A stretch of 64,000 nt of DNA from Yoonia sp035117555 (GCF_035117555.1 NZ_JAYKPK010000002.1:372001-436000); one strand, 5' to 3'; counted from the stretch's first letter, positions 50,990-60,510 are shown. Program-made: numbers and translations. The notes: generated by a model from the sequence alone, not told the origin.

Positions 50990-52012
50990 ATGACTACCAG
51001 AAGAACATTTAACACGCTCTTGGCGACCATTCCAATGGTTGCCCTGATGAGCACGGCGGCACTGTCGCAAGAGATGCGCAATGTCACTTTTGCCCAGCCC
51101 AGCCCGTCGGCTATCAATTCATTCCCAGTCTTCGTCGCAATCGGGGAGGGCTTTTTTGAGGAGGAGGGCCTGAACGTGACCGTCGAGGCGATCAACGGTT
51201 CGGGTCCGGTCTTGCAATCATTGGCCGCAGGGCAGGCGCAGTTCGGGCGTCCTGGACCAGGCCCGGTCCTGGCTGCGCATACGCGCGGCGTGCAGCCGGT
51301 TTTCATCTATAACCTGGCCGCACGCAGCAATTTTGGTGTCGTGGTGCGTGAGGAATCCGATATTCAGGGCCCGGAAGACCTGCGCGGCAAAGTCGTCGGC
51401 ACCGGCACGGCTGATGGTGCTGAAGTTGGTTTTGCACGCAATGTGATGTCCAGCGCTGGCATGACCGATGGCGTGGATTATGAATTTCTGACTGTAGGTG
51501 ATGGAGGCCCTGCAACGGTTGGTTTTACGACCGGCGCAATTGATGCCTACTCATCCTCCACAGCGGATGCCGCAATTCTGAACCAGCGAGGCATGGCGGT
51601 GCGGGACATCACGCCACCGGAATTCGCGCGCTTTTTCGGCAACGGGATCGTCACAATGCGGGAAACGATTGATAGTGACCCTGAATTGGTCGAAAAGTTC
51701 ATCCGCGCATTTGCGCGTGGTCATGCCTTTGCGCTGGACGACGCCAATCGTGAAGCCGTGCTTGGTCATCTGCGCGAAGGCAACCGGCAAGAAGGTGAGG
51801 ATGCTGAATTCCAGTCTGCCTTGTTTGATGCTGTGCGCGCACAGACCATCCCCGCGGATATGAGCAATGGGCTTGGCTACCAGCCACCTGAAGTCTGGGA
51901 AGAATGGCAGGACAGCCTTGTGGCTGGTGGTGAGATGCCCGCCCCGCTCGAGGACCTGACGGTTGCCTATACCAATGATTTCAGCGCAATGGCGAATGAG
52001 GCGATGCAGTAA
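50990..52012 (+). CDS. ABC importer substrate-binding protein, NMT1/TauA-like
   Basis: 340 residues, signal peptide MTTRRTFNTLLATIPMVALMSTAALSQ (long, with a twin-Arg-like RR but no full Tat motif). NMT1/THI5-like binding protein: VFVAIGEGFFEEEGLNVTVEAING, DLRGKVVGTGTADGAEVGFARNV and FTTGAIDAYSSSTADAAIL. This family binds taurine, alkanesulfonates, aromatic acids, pyrimidine precursors. Ribosome site GGGGAGGAG. The ATPase gene starts in its stop codon (TAATG). Confidence 0.87.
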   Translation: MTTRRTFNTLLATIPMVALMSTAALSQEMRNVTFAQPSPSAINSFPVFVAIGEGFFEEEGLNVTVEAINGSGPVLQSLAAGQAQFGRPGPGPVLAAHTRGVQPVFIYNLAARSNFGVVVREESDIQGPEDLRGKVVGTGTADGAEVGFARNVMSSAGMTDGVDYEFLTVGDGGPATVGFTTGAIDAYSSSTADAAILNQRGMAVRDITPPEFARFFGNGIVTMRETIDSDPELVEKFIRAFARGHAFALDDANREAVLGHLREGNRQEGEDAEFQSALFDAVRAQTIPADMSNGLGYQPPEVWEEWQDSLVAGGEMPAPLEDLTVAYTNDFSAMANEAMQ

Positions 52013-52821
52013 TGGCACTTTCCGCAGCCACAATTGATGGGCATGCCGCAGTTGCTGAGCCTGTCTACGAACTTACCCATGTCAGCAAGACCTACGCACG
52101 CAACAAAGTCATCGCACTTGATGATGTCAGCCTGACACTTCGCAAGGGCAGCTTTTCATCGGTGATCGGGTCAAGCGGCTGCGGAAAATCGACCCTCCTC
52201 AAGATCATGGCGGGATTGGTCCCGCCGACCAAGGGGCGGGTCGTTTTGCAGAACAAACCGGTTATCGGCACTCGCCGTGACATCGGCATGATGTTTCAGC
52301 AGGCAACGTTGTTTCCGTGGCGCACAACGATTGAGAATATCGTGCTGCCGATTGAAATTCGTGACGGTCGCGCCGCTGCCGAAAAAGCCAAGGCAAAGGC
52401 GCGTGATCTGTTGGAAGTTGTCGGTCTCAAAGGGTTCGAGGACGTGTTTCCCAACGAATTATCCGGTGGCATGGCGCAGCGCGCGTCGATCTGTCGGATG
52501 CTGATCACCGAACCGGCTGTTCTGCTTTTGGACGAACCGTTCAGTGCTTTGGATGAACTATCCCGCGATATGATGAACATGGAATTGCAGCGCATCTGCA
52601 ACGAGCAGAATGCGACTGCATTTCTGGTCACCCATTCTATCCAAGAGGCCGTGATCCTGTCGGATGACATCTATGTCATGAAACCCCGGCCCGGTCGTCT
52701 GGCAGAGGTTGTGACCGTCGATCTGCCCCGGCCCCGGACGCTTGATATGATGACAACGCCGAAATTTGGCCAGACCGTTGATTACATCCGCGGGCTTTTG
52801 GACAAGGGAGAAGAGATGTGA
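52012..52821 (+). CDS. ABC importer ATP-binding protein, NitT/TauT family
   Basis: 269 residues. Walker A GSSGCGKST, signature ELSGGMAQR (with Ala-Gln variant of the usual QQQR), Walker B VLLLDEPFSALDE and switch His FLVTHSIQEAV, as in TauB/SsuB. Overlaps the binding protein gene by one base and the permease by 4 nt (GTGA). Confidence 0.92.
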   Translation: MALSAATIDGHAAVAEPVYELTHVSKTYARNKVIALDDVSLTLRKGSFSSVIGSSGCGKSTLLKIMAGLVPPTKGRVVLQNKPVIGTRRDIGMMFQQATLFPWRTTIENIVLPIEIRDGRAAAEKAKAKARDLLEVVGLKGFEDVFPNELSGGMAQRASICRMLITEPAVLLLDEPFSALDELSRDMMNMELQRICNEQNATAFLVTHSIQEAVILSDDIYVMKPRPGRLAEVVTVDLPRPRTLDMMTTPKFGQTVDYIRGLLDKGEEM

Positions 52822-53681
52822 CCGACACAAACGTCCAGCTTGAAGAAGAGATCACTGCGGATACTGTCTGGGTCGAAGATGTTCCCCTGCTCGACAGAAT
52901 TCCACGCAGTATTCTGTTATTGTTCGTCTTTGCGGTCTTCGTCGGCCTGTGGCAGATCGCAACCAGCTTTAATCTGGTGTCGAGCATCGTGCTGCCAACA
53001 CCAGGTGAGACATTCCAGGATATGATTTTCGTGGGTAAAAACCTGTTGACGGGTGATTACATGCTGCCCGCTCTTTGGATCACGTCGAAAGAGGTGATCT
53101 ACGGCTTTGCCTTGGCGATCACGATTGGCTTCTCGCTGGGTGTTTTGGTGGGTGAAACGGCCTTTGGTGAACGGGCGATCATGCCCTATCTTGTCGCCTT
53201 CGACACAATGCCAAAGGTGGCATTCGCGCCTTTGTTCATTGCGTGGCTCGGCTTTGGGATCGAATCCAAAGTGGCGCTGGCCGCCTTTATTGCGACTTTC
53301 CCGATTGTTGTGGGCACAGCCGCCGGCCTGCATGCGGCAGATGAGAATTCACGGATGTTGTTCAAGACCATGGGTGCCAGCCGTTTGCAGACGTTGATCA
53401 AGATGAAGCTGCCAATGGGTCTGCCACAGATATTCACAGGTCTGAAAATTGGTGCTGTCGGTGTCATGGCCGGTGCCATCACGGCAGAGTTTCTGGGCGG
53501 CGGCCGAGGATTTGGCGAACTGATCCGCGTGGCAGCATCACAATTGAACACACCGCGTGTCTTTTCGCTGATCTTTTATCTCAGCATTCTGGGCCTTGGG
53601 CTGTACGCGCTTGTCACCTTTGCGCAGCGCAAGATCGTGTTCTGGCACCGCGACTCTGTCGGCGACCGCTACGGTGGCTGA
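52818..53681 (+). CDS. ABC importer permease, NitT/TauT family
   Basis: 287 residues, GTG start inside the ATPase stop. Six membrane helices; EAA loop ADENSRMLFKTMGASRLQTLIKMKLPMGLPQIFTGLKIG. SsuC/TauC type. The downstream dehydrogenase start (GTG 53674) overlaps its last codons by 8 nt. Confidence 0.92.
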   Translation: MTDTNVQLEEEITADTVWVEDVPLLDRIPRSILLLFVFAVFVGLWQIATSFNLVSSIVLPTPGETFQDMIFVGKNLLTGDYMLPALWITSKEVIYGFALAITIGFSLGVLVGETAFGERAIMPYLVAFDTMPKVAFAPLFIAWLGFGIESKVALAAFIATFPIVVGTAAGLHAADENSRMLFKTMGASRLQTLIKMKLPMGLPQIFTGLKIGAVGVMAGAITAEFLGGGRGFGELIRVAASQLNTPRVFSLIFYLSILGLGLYALVTFAQRKIVFWHRDSVGDRYGG

Positions 53682-54735
53682 TGTGGATAGCGCTCCTGTT
53701 GCGGTCGAGAGGCTCGTTGCTTTCGTCGCCGCGGCACTAGGCAGTCACGGCGTCCCCACAGCCGATGCGGCCAAGGTTGCGACGGTCATGGTCGATGCGG
53801 ATGTCTACGGCTACGATACGCATGGTGTCTTCCGGCTGCGCCAATATATGGCGCGGCTGCGGGACAAGGGCTGCAACCCGGCGGCGCAAGTCACAGTCGC
53901 GCAAGAGACATTGGCCACTGCCGTTATTGATGGTGACAACGGTCTGGGTCATCTCGCGATGCGTGCCGCATGCGATCTGGCCATGACCAAGGCGCGGCAT
54001 GCAGGGATCGGTTGGGTCGGGGTGAGACGGGGTAATCACGCAGGTCCACTGGCACTATATGTCCGCCCGCAGGCCGAGGCAGGGATGATCGGCATGGCTG
54101 CCGCCGTCGGCAGTGCCAATCATGTGCCGCCCTTCGGTGGAACGGATTTGCTGCTGGGCACCAACCCTATCGCGATTGCGGCACCCAGTGCTGATCCTGA
54201 TCCCTTCATCATAGATATGGCGACGACCGTTGCCGCAATGGGCAAGATCAAAACCCTGATCCAGCAGGGCAAACCCATGCCCGAAGGCTGGATGGTTGGA
54301 CGCGACGGCGCGCCGCTGACTGATCCGAGCAGGAAATCAGACGGCTTTTTGCTGCCCATCGGTGGTGCTAAAGGTTTCGGTCTGTCCGTTGCAATCGGCC
54401 TGTTGGCGGGCGTTCTGAACGGTGCCGCTTTTGGGTCTGACGTGGTGGATTTCACCAATGACACCGTATCGCAGACCAATACCGGCCAGTTTGTGATGGC
54501 GCTTGATCCGCTGGCATTCGGCGTGACGGACTTCAGGCAGCGGGCAAAACAGGTCTTTGACGAGATGCGCGCGTCAGAACCGCTTCCCGGACATGACGCA
54601 GTTCGTCTGCCGGGCGAAGGCAAAGGCGAACTGGCTGCTGCGCGGCGGCAAAATGGGCTGCATCTTCATCCGGCTTTGCGGCGTGATCTTGCGGCTTTGG
54701 CCGACGAATATGGGTTGGAAGTGTCGTTGACTTAG
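53674..54735 (+). CDS. Malate/L-lactate dehydrogenase (Ldh_2) family oxidoreductase
   Basis: 353 residues from GTG 53674; GTG 53683 is an alternative. Ldh_2 fold: YGYDTHGVFRLRQYMARL (with the catalytic His), GDNGLGHLAMRAACDLAM, GNHAGPLALYV, LLLGTNPIAIAAPS and PIGGAKGFGLSVAIGLLAGVLNGA. NAD(P)-dependent reduction of 2-oxo acids; known substrates are malate, sulfolactate, ureidoglycolate, 2,3-diketogulonate. Last gene of the operon, followed by a terminator. Confidence 0.88.
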   Translation: MADVDSAPVAVERLVAFVAAALGSHGVPTADAAKVATVMVDADVYGYDTHGVFRLRQYMARLRDKGCNPAAQVTVAQETLATAVIDGDNGLGHLAMRAACDLAMTKARHAGIGWVGVRRGNHAGPLALYVRPQAEAGMIGMAAAVGSANHVPPFGGTDLLLGTNPIAIAAPSADPDPFIIDMATTVAAMGKIKTLIQQGKPMPEGWMVGRDGAPLTDPSRKSDGFLLPIGGAKGFGLSVAIGLLAGVLNGAAFGSDVVDFTNDTVSQTNTGQFVMALDPLAFGVTDFRQRAKQVFDEMRASEPLPGHDAVRLPGEGKGELAAARRQNGLHLHPALRRDLAALADEYGLEVSLT

Positions 54736-54771
54736 GTTTGGCCCGGTTTGGGCAAGTATATTGAGACGATT

Positions 54772-54800
54772 GATGCCCGCCTTTGAAAAAGGCGGGCATC
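54772..54800. terminator. Bidirectional terminator
   Basis: GATGCCCGCCTTT (54772-54784) and complement AAAGGCGGGCATC (54788-54800), 13-bp stem and 3-nt loop between convergent genes Ldh_2 and icd. T-stretch is short on both sides. Confidence 0.75.
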
Positions 54801-54815
54801 AGGGTTTTTGTCAGA

Positions 54816-57044
54816 TCAGATATCGCTCAGGATTCTTTTCAGAGTCTCGGATGAGCGCATCACGCTTTCAGTTTTTTGCGCATCGGTCAGGTAGTAGCCG
54901 CCCAGATCAGCAGGGCTGCCTTCGGCGGCGGACAATTCTGCAAGGATCGTATCCTCGTTCTCTTCCAATGCCTGTGCGATGGGTGCGAATTTGGCCAGCA
55001 GATCCGAGTCTTCGTTCTGTGTGGCCAGTGCCTGCGCCCAATACAAGGCAAAGTAATAATGGCTCGAACGGTTGTCCGTCTGGCCTACTTTTGCTTGTGG
55101 TGACTTGTTCTTGTCCAGTACACCCTGCGTTGCACGATCAACCGCATGGCCCAGGATCCGCGCCTTTTCATTCGCCTTGGTTTCGGCGAGGAATTTCAGG
55201 CTTTCGCCAAGGGCGCAAAATTCCCCCAGCGAATCCCAACGCAGGTGGTTTTCTTGGGCCAATTGCTGCACATGTTTCGGCGCAGACCCGCCAGCGCCGG
55301 TTTCGAACATGCCGCCGCCGTTCATCAGCTTGACGATGGACAACATCTTGGCCGAGGTGCCCAGTTCCAGGATCGGGAACAGGTCGGTCAGATAGTCCCG
55401 CAACACATTGCCCGACACGGCGATAGAATTCTTGCCTTGGCGAATGGTTTCAAGCGACAGACGCGTAGCCGCGCGCGGTGTCATGATCTGGAACTTGTCG
55501 GCCACACCTGCGGCGTTGAGGATCGGCTTGACGTATTTGATCAGCTCGGCGTCATGCGCGCGGTTTTCGTCGAGCCAGAAAATCGCCTGACAGCCTTCTG
55601 CTTTCTGACGGCTGATCGCCAGCTTTACCCAATCTTCGATCGGTGCTTTTTTGGTAGAAGCCGACCGCCAGATGTCCCCGGTTTCGACGCTATGTTCCAA
55701 CGGAATGTCGCCATTTGCCAGAACGATGCGGACCGTACCGGGATGCGGGATTTCGAAGGTTGTCGGGTGTGATCCGTATTCTTCGGCTTTTTGTGCCATC
55801 AGACCGACGTTCTGCACTGTGCCCGATGTACGCGGGTCAAGCGCGCCGGTTTCTTTGAAATACCGCACGGATTCATCATAGATCGGCGCATAAGAACTGT
55901 CGGGGATGACGCAATTGGTGTCAGCCTCTTTGCCATCCGGCCCCCAGCCTTTGCCCCCTGCGCGGATCAGGGCGGGGATCGACGCGTCAATGATCACGTC
56001 GGATGGTACGTGCAGGTTGGTGATGCCCTTGTCTGAATTGACCATATAAAGCGCTGGACGATCCGCCATGACCGCGTCGATCGCGGCAAGGATTTCATCG
56101 GCTTTAGGCATCGCAGCCACTTGGTTCAGCAGCGCGCCAAGTCCTGAATTCGGGTTGATTCCGGCAGCATCAAATTCGTCGCCATATGTGTCAAAGACCG
56201 GCTGCAGGAACACTTTCACAGCATGGCCGAAGATGATCGGGTCCGACACCTTCATCATCGTTGCCTTGAGATGAATGGAGTAAAGGATGCCTGCAGCTTT
56301 CGTGGCTTCGATGGTTTCCAGCAGGAAAGCGTCAAGCGCGCGGGCCGACATGAATGTGGCATCAACCACGGTGCCTGCCGTATAGGCCACGCTTTCCTTC
56401 AATATGGTGATGCTGCCGTCTTCGGCAACAAGCTCGATCCGCGCCTCACCTGCTTGTTCCGCCGACAGGGTGACGGATTTTTCGTTCGAGAAAAAATCAT
56501 GCGCGGACATCGTCGAGACGGTGGTCTTACTGTCCTTGGACCATGCGCCCATCGAATGCGGATTGGACATGGCATAGTTCTTGACGGCGACAGCCGCGCG
56601 ACGGTCTGAATTGCCTTCACGCAGAACCGGGTTCACTGCGGACCCTTTGATCGCGTCAAAGCGTGCACGGATGGATTTTTGCGCGGGGGTTGTCGGCTCC
56701 TCAGGATAGTCTGGAATAGCATAGCCTTTGGCCTGCAATTCTTTGACTGCCGCGACAAGCTGCGGCACCGATGCAGAGATATTCGGCAGCTTGATCACAT
56801 TGGCATTGGGCTGTTTCACCAGTTCACCCAATTCGGCCAGATCGTCAGGCTGACGCTGATCGGCGGTCAGGTCTTCGGGAAATGCCGCGATAATACGACC
56901 AGCAAGCGAGATATCCTTGACCCCGACACTCACCCCCGCAGCTTTTGCAAAAGACTGGATCACAGGAAGAAGCGACACCGACGCAAGCTGTGGGGCTTCG
57001 TCAACTTTCGTATAGATGATATCTGGTGTGTCTATCTTGGTCAT
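54816..57044 (-). CDS. icd: Monomeric NADP-dependent isocitrate dehydrogenase
   Basis: 742 residues, the size of the monomeric (IDH type II) enzyme. Typical sequences include TPDIIYTKVDEAPQLASVSLLPVIQSFAKAAGV, NVIKLPNISASVPQLVAAVKELQ, NSDRRAAVAVKNYAMSNPHSMG and TCVIPD-like NCVIPDSSYAPIYDE. Oxidative decarboxylation of isocitrate to 2-oxoglutarate. It is unrelated in sequence to the common dimeric Icd. Monocistronic. Start MTKIDTPDIIYT at 57044. Confidence 0.95.
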   Translation of the reverse strand: MTKIDTPDIIYTKVDEAPQLASVSLLPVIQSFAKAAGVSVGVKDISLAGRIIAAFPEDLTADQRQPDDLAELGELVKQPNANVIKLPNISASVPQLVAAVKELQAKGYAIPDYPEEPTTPAQKSIRARFDAIKGSAVNPVLREGNSDRRAAVAVKNYAMSNPHSMGAWSKDSKTTVSTMSAHDFFSNEKSVTLSAEQAGEARIELVAEDGSITILKESVAYTAGTVVDATFMSARALDAFLLETIEATKAAGILYSIHLKATMMKVSDPIIFGHAVKVFLQPVFDTYGDEFDAAGINPNSGLGALLNQVAAMPKADEILAAIDAVMADRPALYMVNSDKGITNLHVPSDVIIDASIPALIRAGGKGWGPDGKEADTNCVIPDSSYAPIYDESVRYFKETGALDPRTSGTVQNVGLMAQKAEEYGSHPTTFEIPHPGTVRIVLANGDIPLEHSVETGDIWRSASTKKAPIEDWVKLAISRQKAEGCQAIFWLDENRAHDAELIKYVKPILNAAGVADKFQIMTPRAATRLSLETIRQGKNSIAVSGNVLRDYLTDLFPILELGTSAKMLSIVKLMNGGGMFETGAGGSAPKHVQQLAQENHLRWDSLGEFCALGESLKFLAETKANEKARILGHAVDRATQGVLDKNKSPQAKVGQTDNRSSHYYFALYWAQALATQNEDSDLLAKFAPIAQALEENEDTILAELSAAEGSPADLGGYYLTDAQKTESVMRSSETLKRILSDI

Positions 57045-57396
57045 GGGTCTGTGCCGATCTTTTGTTGGGGTTTTATCTGGTTTCGTCCTAACAAGGGAAT
57101 GCTTGATATCCTGCGAAAACGCAACAATGCGCTTCAGATTGCTGCTGTGAATCCACTGATTTGCGCGACCTATTGCCTCCTGTCACAGGTCCTGCAGCCA
57201 AGTCCGTCATGCGCAACGTCTGATCGACGCGCGCTATGACGTAAGGCCCCATCTCGCCGCAAGCCGGATGCCTCCGAAAAGGCATGAGGATGAGCGGAGA
57301 TTGACAGGCCGTATCGCAACAACGGATCTAATCATCGTAGTAAATTGTGAAAAAATGTGAAAAAAGCATAGGAATTTCAATACGGGAAACATCATC
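57045..57396. other. Divergent promoter region icd/matB
   Basis: 352 nt without a credible gene. It must hold the icd promoter (left) and matB promoter (right). The right end is AT-rich, with GTGAAAAAATGTGAAAAAAG near 57348-57367, before the matB ATG. No known operator motif was recognised. Confidence 0.4.
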
Positions 57397-58911
57397 ATGA
57401 ATACCCTTTTCGACCGCCTGTTCGGCAGGCATGCTGGCAGCACGAACCCGTTCCTGATCGTTCCGGGTGGCGAAACGATCAGTTATGATGCTTTTCTGCG
57501 CATGGCCGCACGCATCGCCCATGTCCTGTGCGCGCAAGGGCTGGTGCCCGGCGACAGGCTCGCCGTTCAGGTCGAGAAATCGCCGCAGGCGCTGGCGATT
57601 TATGCCGCCTGTGTGCAGGCCGGGGTGGTGTTTTTGCCGTTGAATCCGGCCTATACAAGTGACGAACTGCGGTATTTCATCGAAAATTCAGGCGCGCGCA
57701 TGGTGGTGATTGACCCGCGAGATCAGGATGCGTTGCGCCCGATGCTGACTGACCTCGGCGCAGAGTTTTTGACATTGAACGCTGATGGCACGGGCAGCTT
57801 GCCCGACCTCGCCGCAACGATGCCAGACCAGTTTGAAACCGTCGCGCGTGACGCCGGCGATCTGGCCGCGTTTCTGTATACATCCGGCACCACAGGACGT
57901 TCGAAAGGCGCGATGCTGACCCAAGCCAATCTCTTGTCCAATGCAGAGACACTGGTGGATTACTGGCGATATACGGTAGATGATGTGCTGTTGCATGCGC
58001 TGCCAATTTTCCACACCCACGGTCTGTTCGTGGCGACGAATGTCACGCTTCTGGCGGGTGGGTCGATGATCTATCTGCCGAAATTCGATCTCGATACGAT
58101 GATCACGTGGTTGCCAAAGGCGACCACAGTGATGGGTGTGCCGACTTTCTATACGCGGTTTCTGGACGATCCACGCTTTGATCGCGCTCTGACGGAGGAT
58201 ATCCGGCTATTCATCTCCGGCTCGGCCCCACTGTTGAGCGAGACGCATCTGCAGTTCGAAGCACGCACAGGCCACCGCATTCTGGAACGTTACGGGATGA
58301 CTGAGACGAACATGAACACGTCGAACCCTTATGACGCAGAGCGGCGTGCAGGAACGGTCGGGCTGCCGTTGCCCGGTGTCGAGGTCAAAGTGGTTGATCC
58401 CGAAACCGGAGCAACACTGCCGCATGGCAAGATTGGTCAGATCGAAGTCCGCGGCCCGAACGTGTTCAAGGGGTACTGGCAGATGCCCGAGAAAACAGCC
58501 GCCGAATTGCGCAGCGACGGGTTTTTCATCACTGGCGATCTGGGCCACTTCGATGACGACGGCTATCTGAGCATCGTCGGCCGCAACAAAGATCTCATCA
58601 TTTCAGGTGGCTACAACATCTACCCCAAGGAAATTGAATTGGTATTGGACGACCAGCCGGGCGTTCTCGAAAGCGCCGTCATCGGCGTTCCACATGCGGA
58701 TTTTGGCGAAACAGTGGTCGCAATCATCGTACCGCAACCGGAAGCCGATCTTGATGTTGCGGCGATCTTGTCCGCCTGTTCAGACCGGCTGGCCCCGTTC
58801 AAACATCCGCGCAAAATCATGCTGCGCAGTAGCTTGCCACGCAACACAATGGGGAAAGTGCAAAAAAATGTATTGCGCGACGAATATGCGGATAGTTTCG
58901 TGGGAATGTGA
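57397..58911 (+). CDS. matB: Malonyl-CoA synthetase MatB
   Basis: 504 residues, ANL superfamily. ATP-binding loop YTSGTTGRSKG at 161-171, A5 motif RYGMTETNMNTSNPYDAERRAGTVG (the Met-Asn-Thr-Ser-Asn-Pro stretch is characteristic of MatB), VRGPNVFKGYWQMPEKTA, hinge FITGDLGHFDDDGYLSIVGR and the catalytic Lys in LPRNTMGKVQKNVL. Converts malonate, ATP and CoA to malonyl-CoA. In Rhodobacterales it usually accompanies malonyl-CoA decarboxylase, which is not next to it here, perhaps because the element at 59 kb inserted next to it. Confidence 0.93.
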   Translation: MNTLFDRLFGRHAGSTNPFLIVPGGETISYDAFLRMAARIAHVLCAQGLVPGDRLAVQVEKSPQALAIYAACVQAGVVFLPLNPAYTSDELRYFIENSGARMVVIDPRDQDALRPMLTDLGAEFLTLNADGTGSLPDLAATMPDQFETVARDAGDLAAFLYTSGTTGRSKGAMLTQANLLSNAETLVDYWRYTVDDVLLHALPIFHTHGLFVATNVTLLAGGSMIYLPKFDLDTMITWLPKATTVMGVPTFYTRFLDDPRFDRALTEDIRLFISGSAPLLSETHLQFEARTGHRILERYGMTETNMNTSNPYDAERRAGTVGLPLPGVEVKVVDPETGATLPHGKIGQIEVRGPNVFKGYWQMPEKTAAELRSDGFFITGDLGHFDDDGYLSIVGRNKDLIISGGYNIYPKEIELVLDDQPGVLESAVIGVPHADFGETVVAIIVPQPEADLDVAAILSACSDRLAPFKHPRKIMLRSSLPRNTMGKVQKNVLRDEYADSFVGM

Positions 58912-59142
58912 AGGTCAGGTTTAACCATTTTTGCTTGATTGTCTGTGTTAGCTCTTTCGTGAGGAGCACGTTATGTCCGAGCGGCACGACGACTGCCACG
59001 CTGCCAGATGATGGTCGTGCATTTGCCCGGATCGACAAAGAGGAAGTCGACCCCGCTCAGCATCTAGCAACGAGAGCTGCTCGATCATGCCCTCAGGCCG
59101 CATGGGGAGTTACACCATCTTAGCAGACGTGACCGATTATCT

Positions 59143-59189
59143 TGGTGACCCCGGCAGGATTCGAACCTGCAACCTGCCCCTTAGGAGGG
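59143..59189 (-). repeat. tRNA-Arg(CCT) 3' fragment, attachment site
   Basis: Minus strand reads from the anticodon loop (CTCCTAA, anticodon CCT) through the variable region, T-arm (GGTTCGAATCC) and acceptor to CCA, 47 nt. The sequence to the right (59190 onward) does not continue into a D-arm, so this is not a complete tRNA. Such 3' tRNA pieces next to a tyrosine integrase are direct repeats made when an element integrates; the complete gene should lie at the far end, beyond the window. Confidence 0.85.
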
Positions 59190-59191
59190 AA

Positions 59192-60298
59192 TCATTCATT
59201 TTCCTGATCTTTCTTTGTTTTTTTGTGCTTGGACGTTTCGTCAGGGGTCGGCTGTACATATTTTGTACGAAACCGCGCCCTGACATCGGCCTCGTCAGTC
59301 TCTGCGTGGGCATAAATGCGCATCGGCAGATTAGGGTCTGACCAGCGCCCCGCTTTAGCCGCTGTGACCGGATCGACGCCTTGCCTGACCACTAGTTCGG
59401 TGAAGAACCCATGCCGCCCGGCGGGGTGCGCCGACAGATACGGGATGCCCGCGCGCTTGCAGATTGTTTTCCAGCGGTTGTTGTAGCCGGTCGGGCTGCC
59501 GTACCCGAATACGCGCGGCGACAACAGTTGACCCGTCTTGAGGTTCTTGGGCCGCTTGGGCTTCAGCGCGACCAACTCGGCCATCATCTGCGGCGAAACG
59601 GTGATCCATCCCTCGGGATGGCCCTTCTGCGCCTTGACGCGCACCTCACAAGTGGCTGGTCGCAGATCATCTGGTTCGATGGACACTGCCTGATCAATCC
59701 GCGCCGCTGTCTCGAACATGAAACGCACCAAGGCCGCGTTGTAGGGATCGGCTGCGGCACAGAAGGCTTCGATCCAGTCACGCGTCGCAGGGATGCGCTC
59801 GATCCGGCTGGGCTTGCGCCGCCTCTGGTCCTGCGCGATCCGCTCGAACTTGTCGTAACGTTTCACGCGCAAAAGCGGGGTGCCCTTATGCTCATGCGCG
59901 TTGTTTATCACCGCCCGCGCCGGGGTCACGATCTCGCGCCACCACGTATCGGTGCAGGCATTCGGCTTCAGCTTGCGACCAAGGCTTTTCAACAGCGCGC
60001 CAGTGATCGCCCCCAGCGGTATATCCCCGATCTCGTCCAGGATCGGCAAAAGCTGCTTCGCGGTCTTGGCAGACGGGTGGTAGAAATCGACCGCATCGGA
60101 AAAACGCAGACTGTGTTCTTCGCCGATCAGATACTTACGGACCTGAAGCTGCGTTTCGTCGTTTATCCAGTCCCTTGCGCCAGCTTCAGTAGTCGCTCGC
60201 GTGCTTTGGCGGTATGGACCGGCGATCGGGCGGCCATTGTATTCGACCCAGCCCTTGACCCAGAAGACTGAGCCACGCTTGTAGATTTCGAGCGGCAT
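59192..60298 (-). CDS. int: Tyrosine recombinase (integrase)
   Basis: 368 residues. N-terminal arm-binding domain (RGSVFWVKGWVEYNGRP) and catalytic domain with Arg in TAARIDQA (R200), Lys in VKAQKGHPEG, His-x-x-Arg in HPAGRHGF (291-295), Trp in AGRWSDP (319) and the nucleophile Tyr in MRIYAHA (329). The C-terminal 20 residues are Lys-rich. The stop codon is 2 nt from the tRNA fragment, an arrangement usual for tRNA-targeting integrases. The start overlaps the upstream xis-like ORF. Confidence 0.92.
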   Translation of the reverse strand: MPLEIYKRGSVFWVKGWVEYNGRPIAGPYRQSTRATTEAGARDWINDETQLQVRKYLIGEEHSLRFSDAVDFYHPSAKTAKQLLPILDEIGDIPLGAITGALLKSLGRKLKPNACTDTWWREIVTPARAVINNAHEHKGTPLLRVKRYDKFERIAQDQRRRKPSRIERIPATRDWIEAFCAAADPYNAALVRFMFETAARIDQAVSIEPDDLRPATCEVRVKAQKGHPEGWITVSPQMMAELVALKPKRPKNLKTGQLLSPRVFGYGSPTGYNNRWKTICKRAGIPYLSAHPAGRHGFFTELVVRQGVDPVTAAKAGRWSDPNLPMRIYAHAETDEADVRARFRTKYVQPTPDETSKHKKTKKDQENE

Positions 60299-60510
60299 GC
60301 CTGTCCTTCCTCGAAGATGGTATCAATTTGCGCAGGCGTGATCAGCATCGTGCGCCCCAGCCGGAAAAACGCGCCGGTGTCGTTGGCCTTCTCGCGCAGC
60401 GTCCGCTCTGAAATCTCGATACCGTGTGTGGCCATGATTTCTACCCACTGGGCGGGCGTCTTGCCGATGGTGAGGATTTGGGACTGCTCCGCGTGTTCGG
60501 TGTTCATCAT
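60163..60510 (-). CDS. Xis-like/HTH protein overlapping int
   Basis: 115 residues from the ATG 60510. The first 75 residues form a small winged-helix-like region (GKTPAQWVEIMATHGIEISERTLREKANDTGAFFRLGRTMLITPAQIDTIFEEG) suitable for an excisionase. The last 45 are Ser/Ala/Arg-rich and read over the first 136 nt of int in another frame; this tail may be of little importance. ATG overlaps the stop of the next gene upstream (TGATG). Confidence 0.6.
   Translation of the reverse strand: MMNTEHAEQSQILTIGKTPAQWVEIMATHGIEISERTLREKANDTGAFFRLGRTMLITPAQIDTIFEEGQACRSKSTSVAQSSGSRAGSNTMAARSPVHTAKARERLLKLAQGTG

Noticed and set aside
58912..59142. Possible gene remnant between matB and the tRNA fragment
   Set aside because: Several short frames exist, but none has a ribosome site with a recognisable product; most likely the 3' flank of the tRNA gene.
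59143..59230. Complete tRNA-Arg gene
   Set aside because: Sequence right of 59190 forms no D-arm or acceptor 5' strand; only the 3' part is present.
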